From: Nocardia sp. MH4 | GTDB taxonomy: Bacteria; Actinomycetota; Actinomycetes; Mycobacteriales; Mycobacteriaceae | DNA: 64,000 nucleotides | Assembly (NCBI RefSeq): GCF_019266065.1 | Contig: NZ_LPNR01000134.1 | Coordinates: 1-64,000 of the forward strand | Direction: 5' to 3' | In this document: positions 46,209-55,860 of the stretch, piece by piece | How the letters are laid out: each line of letters opens with the position of its first letter | How positions within the stretch are numbered: position 1 is the first letter of the stretch | The notes under the pieces: generated by a model | What the model was told of the DNA's origin: nothing | What the model saw: only the letters and a program-made list of their open reading frames with translations | The model's database searches: none | Translations under genes and position numbers: made by a program

Positions 46209-46430
46209 GAAGAGGCAGCTTACCGACGACGTCGAATCGATCCCCGAGCCCGACCCGGCGGACCATCCGTTGGTCGCCACCCATTGCTGTTCTGGATGAC
46301 GCGAGCACATGGGTAACTCCGCAGCCGCCGTCCAGTCGTCACGTACCCATCGCGGGACCGACTGCCAGCGGCCGTGCTACCGGGAGAGACGCTGAATTCC
46401 CGGGGAGGCGGGCGAGCGGGGCGGGCCAGC

Positions 46431-46436
46431 TAAGCT
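46431..46436 (+). promoter_or_regulatory. putative -10 element of a leaderless mutT4 promoter
   Basis: TAAGCT ends 6 bp before the GTG start of mutT4, the spacing expected if transcription begins at the start codon. The divergent pcnA gene has the same TAAGCT 8 bp before its GTG (about 46217-46222 on the other strand). Confidence 0.45.
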
Positions 46437-46442
46437 GGCGGG

Positions 46443-46982
46443 GTGTCTCCTCCGGCCGATCGCGCGAACAGTCGACGCCGCCAGCCGCGGCGGCGCGGTT
46501 CGGCGAGCAATGCCGGCAAGCCGCGGATGCGCACGGTCCGCGAGACCTCCGCGGGCGGCCTGGTCGTCGACGGTCTCGACGGCCCGCGTGAGCACCGCTC
46601 CGCCGCGCTGATCGGGCGCACCGATCGCCGGGGCAGGCTGCTGTGGTCGCTGCCCAAAGGGCATATCGAAGCCGGCGAGACCTCCGAGCAGACCGCCATC
46701 CGCGAGGTCGCCGAGGAAACCGGGATCAACGGTGAAGTCGTCGCCGAACTGGGCAGTATCGATTACTGGTTCGTGACCGAGGGCAGGCGGGTACACAAGA
46801 CCGTGCACCATTTCCTGCTGCGCTCGCTCGGCGGTGAACTGTCCGACGCCGACGTGGAAGTCACCCAGGTTGCGTGGGTTCCGTTGAGCGAGTTGGATTC
46901 CCGATTGGCCTACGCCGACGAACGGCGGCTGGCCGAAGTGGCGAATCGAATGATCGACCGGATGGAGACCGGCAAGCGATGA
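46443..46982 (+). CDS. mutT4: Nudix hydrolase MutT4-like
   Basis: The 179-residue protein has a complete Nudix box, G73-H-I-E-A-G-E followed by R-E-V-A-E-E-T-G-I to about residue 95, inside a beta-alpha-beta fold. The N-terminal 30 residues are Arg-rich and probably disordered. It is placed as Rv3908 (mutT4) between pcnA and the Rv3909-like gene. The family hydrolyses nucleotide derivatives; the exact substrate is not clear. Its TGA overlaps the next ATG. Confidence 0.9.
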   Translation: MSPPADRANSRRRQPRRRGSASNAGKPRMRTVRETSAGGLVVDGLDGPREHRSAALIGRTDRRGRLLWSLPKGHIEAGETSEQTAIREVAEETGINGEVVAELGSIDYWFVTEGRRVHKTVHHFLLRSLGGELSDADVEVTQVAWVPLSELDSRLAYADERRLAEVANRMIDRMETGKR

Positions 46983-49408
46983 CGGGTGGACTGTTCCGGC
47001 TGATCACGGCGGTCCTGACCATCTTGGGTTCGGTGACGCTTCTGCCTTCGGTCGCGCACGCGCAGCCGAACGGGTCGGGCGCGAGCACACCGAAGTTCCT
47101 CAAGCTGACGCTGGACGCCGTCGCGCCGGGCACGGTCACGACGAGCAGCGACCCGATGCTGACGGTGTCGGGCACGGTCACCAATATCGGCGACCGCGTC
47201 GTCGACGACGTGAGCGTGCGGATCCAGCGGGCCGCGCCGGTGCAGTCCCCGAGCGGACTGCGCAGTTCGCTGCGGCTCGATCAGGTGAACTACGAGATCA
47301 CCGGGCCGTTCCAGGATGTGGCGGAACGACTGAGTCCCGGTCAGCGCAAGCAGTTCTCGGTGCGCATCGCGTTGCGCGCCGGGGGCGAGGGCGCCTCGCT
47401 GGGGCTGACCGACCCCGGGGTGTATCCGCTGCTGCTCAATGTCAACGGCGAACCCGCCTACGGCACCCAGGCCCGGCTCGACGACGCCCGCTTCCTGCTG
47501 CCGGTGCTCGGTTTGCCCGGCGCCGGTGGCGACGCGACCGGCGCGGCGAGTGAGCCGGTGCCCGCGCCCGCGGACGCGACGCCGGTGGCCACCACGCTGA
47601 TCTGGCCGCTGGCCGACCGGCCGCGCATGGTCGCGGGCAAACCGGGCTCGGTCAACGGGCAGCCGGAACTGCTCGACGACGAGCTGGCCGTCTCCGTCGG
47701 CAAGGGCGGGCGGCTCGAGCAACTGGTCGCCGCGCTGGAATCGGTCGCGCCGGGTCCCGGCCGCGAGCGCGGCGTGGCGAGTTCGGTGTGCATCGCCATC
47801 GACCCCGACCTGGTCTCCACCGTGCAGACGATGACGCGCGGCTACCGCGTGCTGGCCAGCCCGTCCGACCCCAGCGGCGCGACCAGGGAGGGGACCGGGG
47901 CGGCGAGCGCGCAGGCCTGGCTCGACCGGCTGCGTGCCCTGGCCGGGTCCATGTGCACCGTCGCCCTGCCGTTCGCGCAGGTCGACGTGTCGGCGCTGGC
48001 CGCGGTGAACGATCCCGGCCTGTCCGCGCGCGCGCTGACCGCGCCCGCCGACGTGGTCGACGCGATCCTGGGCACCCGTTCGCTGCGCGGGGTCAGCCTG
48101 CCCGACTCCGGCAGCATCGACGACCCGGCCGGGCAGCTGCTGCGCGACCACGGCTACGGGACGACGGTGCTGGCGAGCACGGCGGTCTCGACCGACGGCG
48201 CGAGCAGCGATACCGAGAACGCGCTGACCTCCGCGCCGGTGACGTTGGAGCCGGGCGTCGTCGTGGGCGGGGAGCAGGCGGCGCCGGATGTCGTCCGCGT
48301 GCCGACCGTGAGCGTCGAACCGCCCGCGGGCGCGCCGGCGGGCACCGACCCCGCGCTGCGTGTAACCACCTTCGACATCTGGTCGGCGACCGCGCTCGCC
48401 GCCGTCGGCTCGAACCCGCCGACGCCGTCGTTCACCCCGTCGAAAGTGCGCTTCGACGTCACCAACGACTCGCGCGCCGCGCGGTTGCAGGACGCGCTCG
48501 GCGCGATCGCCTGGTCCGCGCTCAACCCGTCGCCGGAGCGGCCGCGCTCGCAGCTGCTGATGCCACCGCAGCAGTGGGGCGCCAATCGGGAAGAGGGCAT
48601 CGCGCTGCTCAAGCAGGTTGAATTGCTGACCCGCAACAACCTCGCCAGCCCGCGCGGATTCGCCGAACTCGTCGCCCAGGCGCCCGATCCGCGCCCGTAC
48701 GCGCTGGAATACCTGCCGCGTGCGGCCCAGGACGCGGCGCCGGAGCGGTTCGTGCCACCGGTCCGCGACCAGGGCGCCCGGATCACCGAACTGATGCGCG
48801 CGCTGGTCGAGCTGCCGGAATCGGAGCTCACCCCGCACGCCTTCCTGACCCCGGCCCGCGAAGACCTGCTGCGCGCGCTCAGCCTGTCCGACCGCAGGGC
48901 CGACGACGACACGCTCGCCGATCTGCACGCCCAGCGTCGCATCGATCAGGTCACCAAGGAACTCGACACCATGTTCTCGTCGGTGTCGGTGTTGCCGCCG
49001 GGTGGGGTGTACACGCTGGCCTCCGAGCAGAGCCCGCTGCTGCTGGTCGCCCGCAACGAACTGCCGGTCGCCATCCGGGTGCAATTCCGGATCGAGGCGC
49101 CCGCCGAGACGAACATCACCGATATCGGCGAACAGCTGCTTCCGCCCTCCGGTACCAGGTCGTTCCAGATTCCGACCGAGGTGAGCGACAGCCGTAAGCT
49201 GGTGATTCCGATTTCCCTTACCACGCCGGACGGCGTAGCGCTAGGGGAGCCGACCTCGGTCTCGGTCCGCTCGAACGCCTACGGACAGGCCTTGGCCATA
49301 ATTACGGCATGTGCCGGAATATTGCTGTTGCTGTTGGCCGGGCGCCGGCTCCTGCGCCGGTTCCGTGGGCAGCCCGACCCCGCCGACGAGGGGTTCGAAC
49401 GGCAGTGA
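46979..49408 (+). CDS. DUF6049-family exported protein (Rv3909-like)
   Basis: The 809-residue protein has an N-terminal signal peptide (L-I-T-A-V-L-T-I-L-G-S-V-T-L-L-P-S-V-A-H-A), a large extracytoplasmic part and one C-terminal membrane helix (about 765-785), followed by a short basic tail. The first 140 residues form an Ig-like beta domain (L-T-V-S-G-T-V-T-N-I-G-D), as in family members. Overlap with mutT4 (ATGA) and position before murJ match Rv3909 in mycobacteria. The molecular role is unknown; the context suggests cell-envelope biogenesis. Confidence 0.88.
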   Translation: MTGGLFRLITAVLTILGSVTLLPSVAHAQPNGSGASTPKFLKLTLDAVAPGTVTTSSDPMLTVSGTVTNIGDRVVDDVSVRIQRAAPVQSPSGLRSSLRLDQVNYEITGPFQDVAERLSPGQRKQFSVRIALRAGGEGASLGLTDPGVYPLLLNVNGEPAYGTQARLDDARFLLPVLGLPGAGGDATGAASEPVPAPADATPVATTLIWPLADRPRMVAGKPGSVNGQPELLDDELAVSVGKGGRLEQLVAALESVAPGPGRERGVASSVCIAIDPDLVSTVQTMTRGYRVLASPSDPSGATREGTGAASAQAWLDRLRALAGSMCTVALPFAQVDVSALAAVNDPGLSARALTAPADVVDAILGTRSLRGVSLPDSGSIDDPAGQLLRDHGYGTTVLASTAVSTDGASSDTENALTSAPVTLEPGVVVGGEQAAPDVVRVPTVSVEPPAGAPAGTDPALRVTTFDIWSATALAAVGSNPPTPSFTPSKVRFDVTNDSRAARLQDALGAIAWSALNPSPERPRSQLLMPPQQWGANREEGIALLKQVELLTRNNLASPRGFAELVAQAPDPRPYALEYLPRAAQDAAPERFVPPVRDQGARITELMRALVELPESELTPHAFLTPAREDLLRALSLSDRRADDDTLADLHAQRRIDQVTKELDTMFSSVSVLPPGGVYTLASEQSPLLLVARNELPVAIRVQFRIEAPAETNITDIGEQLLPPSGTRSFQIPTEVSDSRKLVIPISLTTPDGVALGEPTSVSVRSNAYGQALAIITACAGILLLLLAGRRLLRRFRGQPDPADEGFERQ

Positions 49409-49528
49409 ACGCCCACGCCTGAGACGCGGGCGGGGGACCATGGCAGACAAGGACGACAGTGGCACGGGTGAGCGAAACGCTCATCGGACCGGCGGGATTC
49501 GCGGGTTGCGCCGGGTACAGGAGGCATG

Positions 49529-52500
49529 ATGGGCGACGATGATTCCGCTCATCGGCACGACCACGACGATCGCCGCGACGGACCGGCACGCCCGGCCCCG
49601 GTCGCGCCGTGGGAGCGTGGCATGACCGGCGGGGAGCACGAGGGGAACATCGCCGCGCCGCGTCCGGGGGCGCCGGAGGGTCGGTCGTATCAGCCCGTCG
49701 ATCCCGGTGTCGACCAGCCGGGTGGGCCACGTCCGCCGATGCCGGGTCAGCCCGGCTATCGCCCCGCCGACCAGCCGCCGCCCGGGTATCGGCCCGACAA
49801 TCGTGCGCCGGATCCGTCGCGCGCGGCGTACGGCGAGCGGCCCGACGGTCCGCAGCATCCTGGTGTTCCGCGCGTGCAGTTGCCGGGGCAGCCCGGCGAG
49901 ATCGCGCCGCGGCCCGGGACCGCAGGTCGTCCGGGGGTTCCGCCGCAGCGGCCCGGTCAGCCGCCCTATCCGGCTGCCGGTCAGTCGGGGGAGTTCCCGC
50001 TGCAACCACGACCGGGCCAACCGGCACGTGGTCAGTCCGGTGACCCGCTGCGGCCGGGTCAGCCGCCACGTCCCGTGGTCGGTCCCGGTGGTCAGTCGGG
50101 GGAGATTCCCCGGCAGCCGCGACCGGATCAGCCGCGCGGGCGCTCGGGGGACTTCCCGCCGGAGCAACGTCCTGGCCAACCAGGACCTCGCGGCGACGAG
50201 CTCCGTCCGCAACGCCCCGGACCGAGTTCCGGCGAGTTCCCACAGCAGCGGCCGGGCCAGCCGCCGCGTCCCGTGGCCGGTCCCGGTGGTCAGTCGGGTG
50301 AATTTCCCCGGCAGCAGCGGCCGGGTCAGCCGCCGCGCGGGCGCTCGGGAGACTTCCCGCCTGCGCATCCCGGTGCCGACGAATTCCCGGGACAGCGCCT
50401 GCTGCCCGGCTCGGGTGGTTTCCCGCCGGAGCAGCGGCCGGGCCACCCCGGACCCGGTGCGCGCGCCGACGAGCTCCGTCCACAACGCCCCGGACCGAGT
50501 TCCGGAGAGTTCCCACAGCAGCGGCCGGGCCAGCCGCCGCGTCCCGTGGCCGGTCCCGGTGGCCAGTCGGGTGAGATTCCCCGGCAGCAGCGGCCGGGCC
50601 ACGCGCCGCGTCCGGCGTCGGGCGCCGAGGAGTTCCCCTCGCAGCACCCCGGTAGTCGTGCGGGTGACTTCCCGGCCGAGCAGCGTCCGGGCGCGCGCCC
50701 CGACGACGGCCGTCGGCCGCGGCAGCCCGGGCGGACGCCCGCCTCGGGTGAGTTCCCGCAGCAGCGGCCCGCGCCGCCGCACGGGTCGGCGTCCGGTGCG
50801 ATTCCGCGCCAGGCGCGTCCCGATCTGGACGCGGGTGTCCGTCCGCAGCGTCCCCGGGAAGGTTCGGTGCCGCCGCCCGGTCCGGGTGCGGGGGAATTCT
50901 CCCGGAATCCGGGTGGCCCGCGCGGTCCGCAGTCCGGCGCCATCCCGCGGCAGGGTCGCCCCGACCAGCACTTCGGCGATCAGCCCGGCGCGTCGGGCGA
51001 CGCCCCGAGTCGTCGACCGGAGGGCCGTCGCAACGCGCCCCAGCGCCCGTCCTATCCGGGGATGCCCGGCACGCCGGTCGGCGCGCAGGCCGAACCCGCG
51101 ACCCGCCGGACGACGGGCGGTCGCCGCGCGGCCGTCGTCGACGACCCGGCCGCCGCCAAGACCCAGAAGATCGCCCGCCCCGAGCGGGTGACCGCCGAAA
51201 AGCCGGCGACCCCGCAGAGCGCCAACGCGAAACTGCTCAAGGACTCCGGCTCGATCGCGATCGCGACGCTGGTCAGCCGCGTCACCGGCTTCGCCAAGCA
51301 GCTGCTGCTGCTCACGGTGCTCGGTCCGGCCATCGCCAGTGCGTTCATCTCGGCGAACCTGATCCCGAACATGGTGGCCGAGCTGGTACTCGGCGCCGTG
51401 CTGACCGCCATCGTCGTGCCGACCCTGGTACGCGCCGAACACGAGGACGCCGACAACGGCGCCGCGTTCGTCCGCAGACTGGTGACCGCCGCCTTCGCGG
51501 TGCTGTTCGCCGCGACCGTGCTGACGCTGGCCGCGACACCGATCCTGGCCAGCCATGTGCTGGTGGCCTCCGACGGCAAGGTCGACACCCACCTCACCAC
51601 CGCGCTGACCTACCTGCTGGCGCCGGCGATCCTCTTCTACGGCATGTCGGCCCTGTTCACCGCGATCCTCAACACGAGGCAGGCGTTCAAGCCGGGCGCG
51701 TGGGCGCCGGTGCTCAACAACGTCGTCGTGCTGGCGGTGCTGGCCGTCTACGCGCTGACACCCGGCGAGATCACCCTCGATCCGGTGCGGATGAGCGACC
51801 CGAAACTGCTGGTCCTCGGCGTCGGCATCACTCTGGGTGTGGCCACCCAGGCACTGAGCCTGCTGCCCGCGATCCGCAGGCACGGCATCAATCTGCGCCC
51901 GCTGTGGGGCGTCGACGCGCGCCTCAAGCAGTTCGGCAGGATGGGCGCCGCGATCATCCTGTACGTGCTGATCAGCCAGATCGGCCTGGTCGTCGCGAAC
52001 AACATCGCGTCCTCGGCCGACGAGGCCGGTCCCGCGATCTTCGCCAACGCGTGGGCACTGCTGCAACTGCCCTACGGCGTGCTCGGTGTCACCCTGCTCA
52101 CCGCGATCATGCCGAGGCTGAGCCGCAACGCCGCCGACGACGACACCCCCGCCGTGGTCGACGACCTGTCCGTGGCCACCCGCCTGACGATGATCGCGCT
52201 GATCCCCGTGGTCACCTTCCTGACCCTCGCGGGTCCGGAGATCGGCCAGGCGCTCTACGGCTACGCCCGCTTCTCCGGCGACGCCGAACGCCTCGGCAGC
52301 GCGGTGAGCTGGTCGGCGTTCTCGCTGATCCCGTACTCCCTGGTGCTGATCCACCTGCGCGTGTTCTATGCCCGCGAGCAGGCCTGGACGCCGACCTGGA
52401 TCATCCTCGGCATCACCACGATCAAGATCCTGTTCTCGGCACTGGCCCCGGTGCTGGCCCGCGACAGCGACGACGTGGTGATCATCCTCGGCGTCGCCAC

Positions 52501-54889
52501 CGGCCTCGGGTTCACCGCGGGCGCGGTGATCGGCGGCCTGCTGCTGCACCGCAGCCTCGGTGACCTGCGGATGGCCAATGTCGGCCGCACGGTGACGCGC
52601 GTACTGCTCGCGTCCGTGGCCGGCGGCGCGGTGATGCTCATCGTCGACACGGTGACCGGGCTCGACCGGGTCTCCGGCGGCGCGGGTTCGCTGTTGCGCG
52701 TGGTCATCGACTCGGTGGTGATGTTCTCGGTCGCCTTCGGTCTCATGCGTCTGGCAGGCATCCCCGAGGTCGTGGCGATCACCGTCGCCGTGTCGCGCAA
52801 GCTGGGTATCACTCCGCCCGCGCCGGACCTCGGCCTGGACGAGACCCCCGCCGAGGACATCTACGCGACCACGATCCTGCGCAGGCCCGACACCTACGCG
52901 TTCCCGTCGTATGGGCCGTCGATGGACACCCAGACGATGGTCCTACCGGTGATCCGGCCCGGCGCTGTTGACATCACCGGTCAGGCACAGTTCCCGTACG
53001 CTGTTCGGCATACCGACATGGGTGGCGATGACGCCAGCACGCGGAAGATTCCGCGAGATCAGGCCGAAGGAGGACCGAGGGTGAGCGATGACGCGGTGGG
53101 CGGCGTCCCGGCCGCTGATTCTGCGGCGCGCGCAGCAGGAGGAATGTCCACCGATGTCGATCCTGCCGCGTCCGGCGCGACAGGATCCGAGCAGGCCGAC
53201 ACGCCCGACGAGGCCGAATCGCCGCATAACAGCTCGGCAGAGGACCAGGGACCGGCGGACGACGCGCGCGCGATGCCGCCGCACGATCCGACGCACGACA
53301 CCGGCATGCTGCCGATCCCGCCGCAGGTCCCGCCTGCCGCGGCGAACCGTGCCCAGCGTGGCCCCAAGCTGATCCCCGGCGCGTCCGTGGCGGGTGGCAG
53401 GTATCGCCTGCTGGCCGGGCACGGCGGTGCTCGCGGCCTGAAGTTCTGGCAGGCACTCGACATCAAGCTCGACCGCGAGGTGGCGCTGACCTTCGTCGAC
53501 GCCGACCAGAAGTCGGGCGAGAACTCCGGGCACGACGGCCCCCAGGCGATCCTGTCGCGCACCCTGCGCCTGGGCCGGATCAATTCGCCCGGCCTGGCAA
53601 GGGTCCTGGACGTGGTCCGCGGCAGCTCCGGCGGCATCGTCGTCGCCGAGTGGACGCCCGGTCGCTCGCTGCGCGAGATGGCCGAGACCGTCCCCTCGCC
53701 GATCGGCGCCGCCAGGGCCATCCGGGCCCTCGCCTCGGCGGCCGAACTGGCCCACCGCGGCGGCGGCTCGCTGTCGATCGATCATCCCGACCGGATCCGG
53801 ATCAGTGCCTCCGGTGACGCCGTGCTGGCGTTCCCCGGCACCCTCGGCGATTCCGACGCCCAGAGCGACGTGCGTGGTCTCGGCGCCATGCTCTACGCCC
53901 TGATCACCGCGCGCTGGCCCATCCGGGTCGGCGGTGTCACCGGGACCGCGGCCACCATCGGCGGCCTGCGCCTGGCCGATTTCGGCCCCGACGGCACCCC
54001 CGTCGAGCCGCGGCAGATCCGGCCGGAGGTCCCTTTCGAGATCTCGGCCGTCGCGGTTCGCTCGCTGGAGTCGAACAAGGGCGTGCGGACGGCCGCGACG
54101 GTGCAGCACGTGCTCGAGCAGGCCTCGGTCGTCGACCAGAAGACCGATTTCATCCCGGTCCTGCGGCTGGGTCAGCGCGCGGTCGCGGGCGGACCGGATT
54201 CGCTCGCCGATCCGGAATTGCTCGCCGCCGAGCGGGAACGCTCGCAGCGGATGATGTGGATCATGGTCGGCCTCGGCGTCCTCGCGGCGCTGGTCGTCGG
54301 CATTCTCATCTGGTGGATGGTCAGCATCTTCGCGCCCGGCGCCTCGGACAAACCGCTGGACGAGCAGATCAACATCGGGCTCACCTCGAGTGTCGCGCCG
54401 CCGAGCGCGGCGCCACCGGCCGGGCAGACCCCGGCCGCGCCGCCGACCAGTGTGCCGGTGCCGGTCACCGGTGCCGCGGTGTTCTCCCCGGAGGGCACCC
54501 CGGACGGTGCGGCGGGCGCGGGCGCGGTGCTCGACCAGAACCCGGCGACGGTGTGGCGCACCGACCAGTATTTCCAGCAGTTCCCCGCCCTCAAGAAGGG
54601 CGTGGGGCTGCTGGCCACGCTGCCGACGCCGGCGAAGCTGACCAATGTCTCGATCGCCTCGCCCAGCGCGGGCAGCACCGTCGAGATCCGCACCTCGCCG
54701 ACCGAGACGCCCACGCTCGACCAGACCCAGTTGATCGGCTCGGCCAAGCTCGTCGACGGCGTCACCGACATCGCCGTGCAGACCGACCAGGCCGCTCGTT
54801 TCGTGCTCGTATGGATCACCGGACTCGCGAATTCGGGCGGTCAATTCCAGACCGCCATCGCCGACGTCCGCTTCGACGCCGCGCCCTAG
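49529..54889 (+). CDS. murJ: lipid II flippase MurJ (MviN) with pseudokinase and C-terminal domains
   Basis: This is a 1786-residue protein in four parts. Residues 1-564 are a Pro/Gly/Arg/Gln-rich disordered tail with internal repeats. About 565-1090 is the MurJ core of 14 membrane helices (start D-S-G-S-I-A-I-A-T-L-V-S-R-V-T-G-F). About 1284-1540 is a pseudokinase (G-G-R-Y-R-L-L without the catalytic motifs). A membrane helix follows at about 1575-1600, then an extracytoplasmic discoidin-like domain. This order is that of mycobacterial MviN (Rv3910), whose kinase-like domain binds FhaA after phosphorylation by PknB. The N-terminal tail is far longer than in M. tuberculosis. ATG 49529 is 4 nt after AGGAGG; ATG 49526 also fits. 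Confidence 0.92.
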   Translation: MGDDDSAHRHDHDDRRDGPARPAPVAPWERGMTGGEHEGNIAAPRPGAPEGRSYQPVDPGVDQPGGPRPPMPGQPGYRPADQPPPGYRPDNRAPDPSRAAYGERPDGPQHPGVPRVQLPGQPGEIAPRPGTAGRPGVPPQRPGQPPYPAAGQSGEFPLQPRPGQPARGQSGDPLRPGQPPRPVVGPGGQSGEIPRQPRPDQPRGRSGDFPPEQRPGQPGPRGDELRPQRPGPSSGEFPQQRPGQPPRPVAGPGGQSGEFPRQQRPGQPPRGRSGDFPPAHPGADEFPGQRLLPGSGGFPPEQRPGHPGPGARADELRPQRPGPSSGEFPQQRPGQPPRPVAGPGGQSGEIPRQQRPGHAPRPASGAEEFPSQHPGSRAGDFPAEQRPGARPDDGRRPRQPGRTPASGEFPQQRPAPPHGSASGAIPRQARPDLDAGVRPQRPREGSVPPPGPGAGEFSRNPGGPRGPQSGAIPRQGRPDQHFGDQPGASGDAPSRRPEGRRNAPQRPSYPGMPGTPVGAQAEPATRRTTGGRRAAVVDDPAAAKTQKIARPERVTAEKPATPQSANAKLLKDSGSIAIATLVSRVTGFAKQLLLLTVLGPAIASAFISANLIPNMVAELVLGAVLTAIVVPTLVRAEHEDADNGAAFVRRLVTAAFAVLFAATVLTLAATPILASHVLVASDGKVDTHLTTALTYLLAPAILFYGMSALFTAILNTRQAFKPGAWAPVLNNVVVLAVLAVYALTPGEITLDPVRMSDPKLLVLGVGITLGVATQALSLLPAIRRHGINLRPLWGVDARLKQFGRMGAAIILYVLISQIGLVVANNIASSADEAGPAIFANAWALLQLPYGVLGVTLLTAIMPRLSRNAADDDTPAVVDDLSVATRLTMIALIPVVTFLTLAGPEIGQALYGYARFSGDAERLGSAVSWSAFSLIPYSLVLIHLRVFYAREQAWTPTWIILGITTIKILFSALAPVLARDSDDVVIILGVATGLGFTAGAVIGGLLLHRSLGDLRMANVGRTVTRVLLASVAGGAVMLIVDTVTGLDRVSGGAGSLLRVVIDSVVMFSVAFGLMRLAGIPEVVAITVAVSRKLGITPPAPDLGLDETPAEDIYATTILRRPDTYAFPSYGPSMDTQTMVLPVIRPGAVDITGQAQFPYAVRHTDMGGDDASTRKIPRDQAEGGPRVSDDAVGGVPAADSAARAAGGMSTDVDPAASGATGSEQADTPDEAESPHNSSAEDQGPADDARAMPPHDPTHDTGMLPIPPQVPPAAANRAQRGPKLIPGASVAGGRYRLLAGHGGARGLKFWQALDIKLDREVALTFVDADQKSGENSGHDGPQAILSRTLRLGRINSPGLARVLDVVRGSSGGIVVAEWTPGRSLREMAETVPSPIGAARAIRALASAAELAHRGGGSLSIDHPDRIRISASGDAVLAFPGTLGDSDAQSDVRGLGAMLYALITARWPIRVGGVTGTAATIGGLRLADFGPDGTPVEPRQIRPEVPFEISAVAVRSLESNKGVRTAATVQHVLEQASVVDQKTDFIPVLRLGQRAVAGGPDSLADPELLAAERERSQRMMWIMVGLGVLAALVVGILIWWMVSIFAPGASDKPLDEQINIGLTSSVAPPSAAPPAGQTPAAPPTSVPVPVTGAAVFSPEGTPDGAAGAGAVLDQNPATVWRTDQYFQQFPALKKGVGLLATLPTPAKLTNVSIASPSAGSTVEIRTSPTETPTLDQTQLIGSAKLVDGVTDIAVQTDQAARFVLVWITGLANSGGQFQTAIADVRFDAAP
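50195..50600 (+). repeat. internal direct repeats in the murJ proline-rich tail
   Basis: The segment beginning GACGAGCTCCGTCC at 50195 recurs at 50468 (offset 273 bp, 91 codons), with near-identical sequence for about 140 bp or more. This in-frame duplication lengthens the disordered N-terminal tail. Shorter degenerate repeats of P-G-Q-P-P-R-x and Q-S-G-E-F-P-R lie between 49.9 and 51.0 kb. Confidence 0.75.
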
Positions 54890-55140
54890 CTCCGCGTCGA
54901 CCCATCTCCCACCGCTATCAACGCAGGTGGCCGCCACATTCCGCGCCGAGATCGGACGTTCATCGAACTGCGGTCCGGTTGGTGCGCAATTGTTATCGAC
55001 GATATGATCGGGCCGCGCTCTCGGCAGAGAGTTACCCAGGATTTGTCGACGTCGATCCTGGACGCCGCAGTAGTCAGGTGATGGATCGGCCTCGTTCGCC
55101 GACGTGAAGTCGCCGTAATGAGCGCTGTCCAAGGGGTCAG

Positions 55141-55776
55141 GTGTCGCCGGAAGTCAACGAGCAGGTCCGCGGGGGGAGAACGCGGCAGGTCGCCGCATAC
55201 CGCGACCGCTCGTTCGTGCTGGAGAACGGCAGCGACAAGGAACTGCTGGCCGCCCACGTCCGTGGCGTGCCGCATGCCTTCGCCGAACTGCTGCGCAGGC
55301 ACAAGGACCATCTGTGGCAGACCGCGCTGCGCACCTCCTACAGCCGCGAGGACGCCGCCGATTCCCTGCAGGACGCGCTGCTGTCCGCGCATCGCACCGC
55401 GGGCTCGTTCCGGGCCGAGGCCGAGGTCCGCAGCTGGCTGCACGCCATCGTCGTCAACGCGTGTCTGGACCGGATTCGCCGCAACAAGACCCGGCGGGCG
55501 ATCTCGATCACACCCGACACGATGCCCGAGGCGGTCGAGCCGCGCGACGAGTTCGCCGAGTACGAACTGTCGACCGTCGTCGGCGAGGCGCTGTTCACGC
55601 TGCCGGAGGACCAGCGGCTCGCGCTGGTCATGGTCGAGATGGAAGGCCGTAGCGTGGCCGAAACCGCCGCCGCGCTCGGCGTGGCGGAGGGCACTATCAA
55701 GAGCCGTTGCTCCCGAGCGCGCGTACGTTTGCAAGAACGTTTGGAATTTTTCCGGGATCCGGGGAACCGGACCTAG
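55141..55776 (+). CDS. sigM: ECF sigma factor SigM
   Basis: The 211-residue sigma factor has region 2 (A-F-A-E-L-L-R-R-H-K...D-S-L-Q-D-A-L-L-S-A-H-R, with W-L-H-A-I-V-V-N-A-C-L-D-R) and region 4 (G-R-S-V-A-E-T-A-A-A-L-G-V-A-E-G-T-I-K-S-R). It lies between murJ and its anti-sigma gene as in M. tuberculosis Rv3910-Rv3912. GTG 55141 is preceded by AAGGGG. Its usual targets in mycobacteria are ESX-type and late-phase genes. A 250-bp gap precedes it; I could not identify an ECF promoter there. Confidence 0.92.
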   Translation: MSPEVNEQVRGGRTRQVAAYRDRSFVLENGSDKELLAAHVRGVPHAFAELLRRHKDHLWQTALRTSYSREDAADSLQDALLSAHRTAGSFRAEAEVRSWLHAIVVNACLDRIRRNKTRRAISITPDTMPEAVEPRDEFAEYELSTVVGEALFTLPEDQRLALVMVEMEGRSVAETAAALGVAEGTIKSRCSRARVRLQERLEFFRDPGNRT

Positions 55777-55860
55777 CCCGGATGCGTCATTAACAGTGAC
55801 GAACAAGTCAGCGATGTAAATCCTGCGATCCGATATCGACAGAACAGGGGAGGTGCGAGG

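Noticed and set aside
49481..52549. 1022-codon antisense frame over murJ
   Set aside because: It is the mirror of the GC-rich proline-rich tail and membrane core of murJ; the murJ product has clear domains while the antisense product is Arg/Gly/Asp-rich with none.
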